A stretch of 64,000 bases of DNA, from the NCBI GenBank assembly GCA_947307415.1, contig CAMZJA010000008.1:16097-80096 (forward strand), in the 5' to 3' direction. The first letter of the stretch is position 1. The number at the start of each line of letters is the position of its first letter. Shown one piece after another: positions 60,234 to 64,000 of this stretch. The notes beneath the pieces were generated by a model. It was not told the origin of the DNA. It was given only the letters and a program-made list of their open reading frames with translations, and searched no databases. A program made the position numbers and the translations under genes. Source of the stretch: an uncultured Bacteroidales bacterium. Its GTDB lineage: Bacteria; Bacteroidota; Bacteroidia; Bacteroidales; F082.

Positions 60234-60307
60234 CGGGGTAGCAGGATTCGAACCTGCGCCCCCCTGCTCCCAAAGCAGGTGCGCTAGCCGGACTGCGCTA
60301 TGCCCCG
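60234..60307 (-). tRNA. tRNA-Pro (TGG), copy 1
   Basis: 74 bases on the minus strand starting CGGGGCATAGCGCAG. Anticodon loop TTTGGGA between CCTGC/GCAGG gives TGG. T-arm GCAGGTTCGAATCCTGC. CCA is not encoded. Shares a transcript with the next tRNA-Pro and tRNA-Ser. Confidence 0.96.
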
Positions 60308-60324
60308 AAAACCATCTTTTTTGT

Positions 60325-60398
60325 CGGGGTAGCAGGATTCGAACCTGCGACCCCCTGCTCCCAAAGCAGGTGCGCTAGCCGGACTGCGCTATGCCCCG
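60325..60398 (-). tRNA. tRNA-Pro (TGG), copy 2
   Basis: Same as copy 1 apart from one base in the variable region (GGGGTCGC versus GGGGGCGC). Lies 17 bases upstream of it. A recent tandem duplication is likely. Confidence 0.96.
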
Positions 60399-60404
60399 AT
60401 GAAG

Positions 60405-60493
60405 CGGAGAAGGGGGGATTCGAACCCCCGGTAGCCTTAGGGGCTACGACAGTTTAGCAAACTGTTGGTTTCAGCCACTCACCCACCTCTCCG
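60405..60493 (-). tRNA. tRNA-Ser (GCT)
   Basis: 89 bases, minus strand, starting CGGAGAGGTGGGTGAG. Anticodon loop TTGCTAA between ACAGT and ACTGT gives GCT. A long variable arm (GTAGCCCC...GGCTAC) marks the serine type. A TATCTTTG box at 60515-60522 and TTTG at 60540-60543 (17 bases apart) may be the promoter of the three tRNAs. Confidence 0.96.
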
Positions 60494-60592
60494 TGTTCTG
60501 TGGTTTTGCGGGTGCAAAGATACAACATTTTTGATTATACAAAACATTTTTTAAAAAAAATTTTATTACCTTTGCAAAAAATTATTTTCACC

Positions 60593-61669
60593 ATGAAAAC
60601 ACGTAAATTATTAGCATTTTTACTCGTTGCAACAGCTTTATTTTCAAGCTCTTGTACGTCAAATAACGAAAAACAGGCGCCAAAATCACCTAAAAACGTC
60701 ATCGTGATGATTGGTGACGGCATGGGCCCGACACAGGTTTATTCACTATTGCTCACAAGCAATGAAAAGACAGCTTTCGAGCGCTTCCCATTCTCGGGCT
60801 TCTCAATAACAAAGTCAGCCTCCAATGAGATAACCGACTCAGCAGCTGGCGGAACAGCAATAGCCGTAGGCAAAAAGACAACAAATAAAATGGTCGGCAT
60901 GACACCCGACAGCATAGCGGTGCCAAGCATGCTTGAAATCTTTGCTGATCAAGGCAAAAAGACCGGCGTCGTGGTCACTTGCTCGGTTACACACGCCACA
61001 CCTGCCGACTTCATCGCACATAATATTAATAGAAACAACAATGAAGAGATAGCTCTAGAGATAGCTAACAAAGAGAAACTCGACGTGCTCTTCGGCGGCG
61101 GCAAGAAATATTTTACCGAACGCAAAGACAGCGTCGACCTCATCGGAAAGATGTGGGAAAACGGGTGGAACGTGTACGACTCGCTTGAGCAAATAGAAGA
61201 CAACAACGCCAGAACAATGGTCGTGGCTTGCCGCAAGCACATGGTGAAAGCACCTGAACGCGGCGATTTCCTGCCAAAAGCGACAGCCAAAGCTCTTGAG
61301 ATGCTTGACAATGAGAACGGGTTCTTCCTCATGGTCGAAGGCTCGCAGATAGACTTCGCCTGCCACGACAACGACTCAGCCACACTCGTCGAAGAGATGC
61401 GCGACTTCAACAACACTCTCAATGTTGTGCTCGACTTCGCTGAAAAGGACGGAAACACTCTGGTTGTAGTAACCGCCGACCACGAGACGGGAGGCCTCAC
61501 AATAGTCGACCCTGAAGGCAAATACACACGCACCGATTTCAAATGGACCACAGGAAGTCACTCGGCTGTGTTTGTCCCGATATTCTCCTACGGCCCCGGC
61601 GCCGAGAACTTTTCCGGGATAATGGATAACACCGAAATCATGAAAAAAATAATGGAAATCACAAAATAA
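60593..61669 (+). CDS. Alkaline phosphatase, lipoprotein
   Basis: 358 residues from the ATG at 60593; upstream starts lie within the promoter region (-7 box TACCTTTG at 60567-60574). The N terminus is a lipoprotein signal with FSSSC as lipobox. Family sites: VIVMIGDGMG (metal Asp), ITDSAAGGTA (nucleophile Ser), THATPADFIAH, VEGSQIDFACHDND and VVTADHETGG. It releases phosphate from monoesters at the cell surface or in the periplasm. Shorter than E. coli PhoA but normal for Bacteroidota. It stands alone, with tRNA genes divergent upstream. Confidence 0.93.
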   Translation: MKTRKLLAFLLVATALFSSSCTSNNEKQAPKSPKNVIVMIGDGMGPTQVYSLLLTSNEKTAFERFPFSGFSITKSASNEITDSAAGGTAIAVGKKTTNKMVGMTPDSIAVPSMLEIFADQGKKTGVVVTCSVTHATPADFIAHNINRNNNEEIALEIANKEKLDVLFGGGKKYFTERKDSVDLIGKMWENGWNVYDSLEQIEDNNARTMVVACRKHMVKAPERGDFLPKATAKALEMLDNENGFFLMVEGSQIDFACHDNDSATLVEEMRDFNNTLNVVLDFAEKDGNTLVVVTADHETGGLTIVDPEGKYTRTDFKWTTGSHSAVFVPIFSYGPGAENFSGIMDNTEIMKKIMEITK

Positions 61670-61672
61670 AAA

Positions 61673-61703
61673 AAAGTCGGCAGATTTGCCGACTTTTTTT
61701 ATT
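61673..61703. terminator. Bidirectional terminator
   Basis: AAAGTCGGCA (61673-61682), loop GATT, TGCCGACTTT (61687-61696), with T-runs on both strands. It ends both the alkaline phosphatase gene and the convergent DUF3332 gene. Confidence 0.92.
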
Positions 61704-61717
61704 AAACAAGTTGATTT

Positions 61718-62218
61718 TTATCTTGCCAACTGAGCACGGAAGTTATCAACGCCAGCCTGTGAAAGCTCAACAACTGTTGTTGTTTCGCCTAAGTTAAGGC
61801 AAACGTGTGTGTCGTCGACATACTGGAACATTTCAACTTTCTGTGTGCCGTTGCTCATGTACCAAACGCCGTTCTCGTTGATGAACTGTACAGTTTCATC
61901 ACCTTTAGTGATTGTGTAGCCGTTTTCGTTAGCTTCAACTAAATACTCGCCTTTTTCTGTGTTAACAACGCCTGACTGAAGAGAGACTGGGTTGTTACCT
62001 GTCCAGAATTCAATAAGGTTAAGAACAACAACGTCTGCGAAAACGCAGATATCATAAACAGGAAGGATGTTTAATCCAATGAACACCAATTCGTTAATCC
62101 ATTTGTCACCGATTGACTGGTTCCAGAGGTAGCACTTTTTGGTCAAATTGAATGATCCGATGCATGATGACAGGAACAATGTAGCTGCCAATGCGATGGT
62201 TAAAAATACTTTTTTCAT
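61718..62218 (-). CDS. DUF3332-family lipoprotein
   Basis: 166 residues. Lipoprotein signal with LFLSSC; the next part GSFNLTKKCYLWNQSIGDKW is the family start, then a hydrophobic stretch LVFIGLNILPVYDICVFADVVVLNLIEFW (about 45-75), which may be membrane-inserted. The C-terminal half is a beta-rich domain. Function unknown. Convergent to the phosphatase gene, with which it shares a terminator. Confidence 0.85.
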   Translation of the reverse strand: MKKVFLTIALAATLFLSSCIGSFNLTKKCYLWNQSIGDKWINELVFIGLNILPVYDICVFADVVVLNLIEFWTGNNPVSLQSGVVNTEKGEYLVEANENGYTITKGDETVQFINENGVWYMSNGTQKVEMFQYVDDTHVCLNLGETTTVVELSQAGVDNFRAQLAR

Positions 62219-62407
62219 TGTGTTAATTTTTTAGTGGTTAAACATATTTTTTTGTTATCAATATTCATTTTATCACTGCAAAATTAGGAATTATTTTTAT
62301 TATTTCAAAAAAAAATCAAAAAAAAATTATATTATCAAAATATATTTATATCTTTGCAAAAAATTAACCTATTGGGTTATAATTAATTAAAAGCAAAAAT
62401 ACACTAT

Positions 62408-62668
62408 ATGAAAATTTTTATCGCCAAACTATCTCCAAGGACAACGGCTGATGATGTTAGGAAGCTTTTCGAGCGATTCGGCACTGTCTCGGTCTGCAAA
62501 GTGATCATGGATCATGACACGAAACGCTCAAAATGCTATGGTTTTGTTGAGATGCCGAACGATAACGAAGCATACGTCGCCGTCGTGGAGACAAACGAAA
62601 TGGAGTTTATGGGCAGCGTCATCAACGTGAAAAAGTCGAGACCCCAACCGCCTACAGGAAAGAAATAA
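62408..62668 (+). CDS. RNA-binding protein with one RRM domain
   Basis: 86 residues, a single RRM: RNP2 as IFIAKLS at the start and RNP1 as KCYGFVEM near residue 47, followed by a short tail KKSRPQPPTGKK. Such small RRM proteins are abundant in Bacteroidota and act in post-transcriptional control. A -7 box TATCTTTG lies at 62349-62356, giving a leader of about 45 bases. The usual Gly-rich tail is nearly absent here. Confidence 0.9.
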   Translation: MKIFIAKLSPRTTADDVRKLFERFGTVSVCKVIMDHDTKRSKCYGFVEMPNDNEAYVAVVETNEMEFMGSVINVKKSRPQPPTGKK

Positions 62669-62772
62669 TCTTAAGTCATTGATTATCAATTGATTTAAAA
62701 TTGCAAATAAATTTTTGCATTTTTGATTGTTGTTTTATAAAAATTTGTAATTTTGCACCTGCAAAAAGCAAT

Positions 62773-62846
62773 GGTCTGGTAGCTCAGCTGGATAGAGCAA
62801 CAGCCTTCTAAGCTGTGGGTCTTGGGTTCGAATCCCAACCGGATCA
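62773..62846 (+). tRNA. tRNA-Arg (TCT)
   Basis: 74 bases starting GGTCTGGTAGCTCAGCTGG. Anticodon loop CTTCTAA gives TCT. T-arm TTGGGTTCGAATCCCAA. A -7 box TAATTTTG lies at 62748-62755. The next gene starts four bases after it. Confidence 0.96.
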
Positions 62847-62850
62847 CAAT

Positions 62851-63462
62851 ATGTTTCTACAAGTACATCCGGAAAATCCTAATCCTCGACACATCAAGAT
62901 GATTCTTGAATGTCTCGAGGATGATGGTGTTATAATATTCCCTACCGACACCATCTACGGCATTGGATGCAGTGTAAAGAGCAACAAGGCGTTCGAGCGC
63001 ATAGCGCAGATAAAAGGCATCAAAAAAGAAAAAGCTCATTTCTCGTTCATTTTCAATGATTTAAGTCAGCTTTCGGAGTTTACGAAACCAATAAGCAATG
63101 AGGTTTTTAAGCTGATGAAGAGAAACCTTCCGGGGGCTTTCACTTTTATTTTGGAGGCTAACAACAATATCCCGAAGATTTTCCAGAGCAAGAGAAAAAC
63201 ATTCGGTATCCGTATTCCCGACCAGCCTATCATCACCAATATTGTGAAGGAACTCGGTTGCCCTATTATGACCACATCTATCCTTGATGAGGACGAAATT
63301 TCAGGCTTTTTGACTGATCCGGAGGAGATAAACGAGCATTACAAGGATCGTGTCGACATCATTATCGACGGCGGCGTGGGTGACAATCAGGAGAGTACGA
63401 TAGTGGATTGCACTGAAAATGAGATACTTATAACGCGACAAGGCAAAGGTATTCTCGACTAA
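62851..63462 (+). CDS. YciO/Sua5/YrdC-family protein (threonylcarbamoyl-AMP synthase-like)
   Basis: 203 residues from the ATG at 62851; an earlier in-frame start would lie inside tRNA-Arg. FPTDTIYGIGC near residue 30 and PGAFTFILEA near residue 104 mark the YrdC fold. The stretch KKEKAHFSFIFNDLSQLSEFT is the YciO form; the KxR motif of true TsaC/Sua5 enzymes is not clear. So whether it takes part in t6A formation is uncertain. It probably comes from the tRNA-Arg promoter, as the gap is only four bases. Confidence 0.85.
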   Translation: MFLQVHPENPNPRHIKMILECLEDDGVIIFPTDTIYGIGCSVKSNKAFERIAQIKGIKKEKAHFSFIFNDLSQLSEFTKPISNEVFKLMKRNLPGAFTFILEANNNIPKIFQSKRKTFGIRIPDQPIITNIVKELGCPIMTTSILDEDEISGFLTDPEEINEHYKDRVDIIIDGGVGDNQESTIVDCTENEILITRQGKGILD

Positions 63463-63481
63463 AATTTTTTAAAATTTTTTG

Positions 63482-63511
63482 TTGTAGGTATTGAAAAATG
63501 TAGTATTTTTG
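63482..63511 (+). promoter_or_regulatory. Two-box promoter of tRNA-Lys
   Basis: TTG (63482-63484), 19 bases, TATTTTTG (63504-63511), then the tRNA 28 bases later. Confidence 0.65.
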
Positions 63512-63539
63512 CAGTCGCAATTGAACGTAACAGTTCTCT

Positions 63540-63612
63540 GACTCGCTAGCTCAGCAGGTAGAGCATCACACTTTTAATGTGGGGGTCCTGGGTTCGAGCC
63601 CCAGGCGGGTCA
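63540..63612 (+). tRNA. tRNA-Lys (TTT)
   Basis: 73 bases starting GACTCGCTAGCTCAGC. Anticodon loop TTTTAAT between CACAC and GTGGG gives TTT. T-arm CTGGGTTCGAGCCCCAG. A terminator follows at once. Confidence 0.96.
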
Positions 63613-63618
63613 CGGTTA

Positions 63619-63664
63619 AAAACGCCTTAAAATATTGTATTTCAATGTTTTAAGGCGTTTTTTG
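63619..63664 (+). terminator. Intrinsic terminator after tRNA-Lys
   Basis: AAAACGCCTTAAAA (63619-63632) pairs over 14 bp with TTTTAAGGCGTTTT (63648-63661), followed by T. Confidence 0.9.
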
Positions 63665-63669
63665 TTGGA

Positions 63670-63745
63670 AAATTAGTGCATTTTTGGCGTGTTTTTGGCG
63701 TGATTAGTGAAATTTTTGGCGTGGAGATGTTTGGTTTTGGCGTGT
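63670..63745. repeat. Short repeats of TTTTTGGCGTG
   Basis: TTTTTGGCGTG or GGTTTTGGCGTG occurs four times (63681, 63692, 63713 and 63733 regions) within 65 bases downstream of tRNA-Lys. No ORF that I trust covers them. The rest of 63613-63926 holds two terminators and nothing else clear. Confidence 0.5.
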
Positions 63746-63868
63746 TATTAAAAAAGCCACCTCCAAACAGAGTGTCTGAAGGCGGCAAGTTGACTTTAAA
63801 ATTCCTTATCATGGAATTTAGGCGCAAAGATAATATTAATTTTTTATTTCTAACTACTTTTAATAAAA

Positions 63869-63888
63869 AAACCGCTCGAGAGCGGTTT
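63869..63888 (-). terminator. Terminator of the leftward gene at the window end
   Basis: AAACCGCTCGAGAGCGGTTT, a near-perfect palindrome; on the minus strand a T-run (TTTTTTTATT) follows. Confidence 0.8.
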
Positions 63889-63926
63889 TCTGATTTACAA
63901 ATTTAATCGTTTAACAAAAATAATGG

Positions 63927-64000
63927 TTATTCGAGTAAGAATTCACCACAATAGTGGGAGTTTGAGATGAGCTTGCCGTCGGCTGAGCGCATGGTGATGT
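63927..64000 (-). CDS. C-terminal end of an unidentified protein (partial)
   Basis: The minus strand is open from the window edge to a TAA at 63927-63929 and gives ITMRSADGKLISNSHYCGEF followed by LLE. About 38 bases later comes a terminator, which supports a real gene end. The 23 residues do not allow a family call. Confidence 0.5.
   Translation of the reverse strand, partial: ITMRSADGKLISNSHYCGEFLLE

Noticed and set aside
63613-63926. Possible small genes after tRNA-Lys
   Set aside because: Open frames there are short, repeat-rich and overlap two terminators; only the repeats and terminators are supported.

Overview
The window is a piece of a Bacteroidales-type (Bacteroidota) chromosome, probably a fermentative gut or rumen anaerobe. 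The pointers are: sigma boxes of the TAnnTTTG type before many genes; a large secreted enzyme with a type IX secretion C-terminal tail; a DUF5686/carboxypeptidase-regulatory-like outer membrane protein; a glycine-lipid acyltransferase (GlsB-like); a kinase fused to a RapZ C-terminal domain; TTG starts and few Shine-Dalgarno sites. Nothing identifies the species, and the first and last genes are cut by the window edges.

Layout. 1-5.7 kb is housekeeping: clpC end, cca, miaA, then a leftward run of HAD phosphatase, threonine aldolase, YgjP-like peptidase, thioesterase and a TSCPD protein. 5.7-20.2 kb is a defence island, all leftward: hsdM, fic, hsdS, a two-helix membrane protein, a DUF4145 protein and abiH; then a CBASS operon (CD-NTase, E2-like protein, TIR-STING), a RloA/RloB pair and hsdR. 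A 39-bp piece of the hsdR 5' end is repeated exactly beside the abiH stop, so CBASS plus rloAB appear to have been inserted between abiH and hsdR. A truncated GIY-YIG gene marks the hsdM edge. 20.3-21.4 kb holds a strong promoter with a tiny ORF, a small membrane protein and a uracil-DNA-glycosylase-like gene. 21.6-26.8 kb is pncB and a riboflavin operon (ribD-ribE-ribBA-ribH) under an FMN riboswitch. 26.8-40.8 kb is aroC, a DUF349 protein, an AmgK/MurU-like peptidoglycan-recycling pair, an AddB-like nuclease, an EEP-family protein, a thioredoxin-like protein, mnmE and an EF-G. 40.8-46.7 kb is glsB and a five-gene Hdr/Qmo/DsrMK-like iron-sulfur operon. 46.9-64 kb is glmS, a nitroreductase, the DUF5686 protein, a sugar kinase, speA, a 1744-residue GH2 enzyme, five tRNAs, an alkaline phosphatase, a DUF3332 lipoprotein, an RRM protein and a YciO/Sua5 protein.

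Three repeat families cross gene boundaries. (1) A short palindromic element of the type CATTCCGAGCG...GGAATCTC occurs at seven loci; six are inside coding regions and are read through in frame, like the Rickettsia palindromic elements. (2) An 80-bp structured element occurs twice, both times between convergent genes, with compensatory changes in its stems. (3) The 11-bp palindrome TTGATWATCAA occurs at least eight times, in genes and between them. These, the CBASS insertion scar and the uncharacterised genes next to abiH are the parts most worth a second look.
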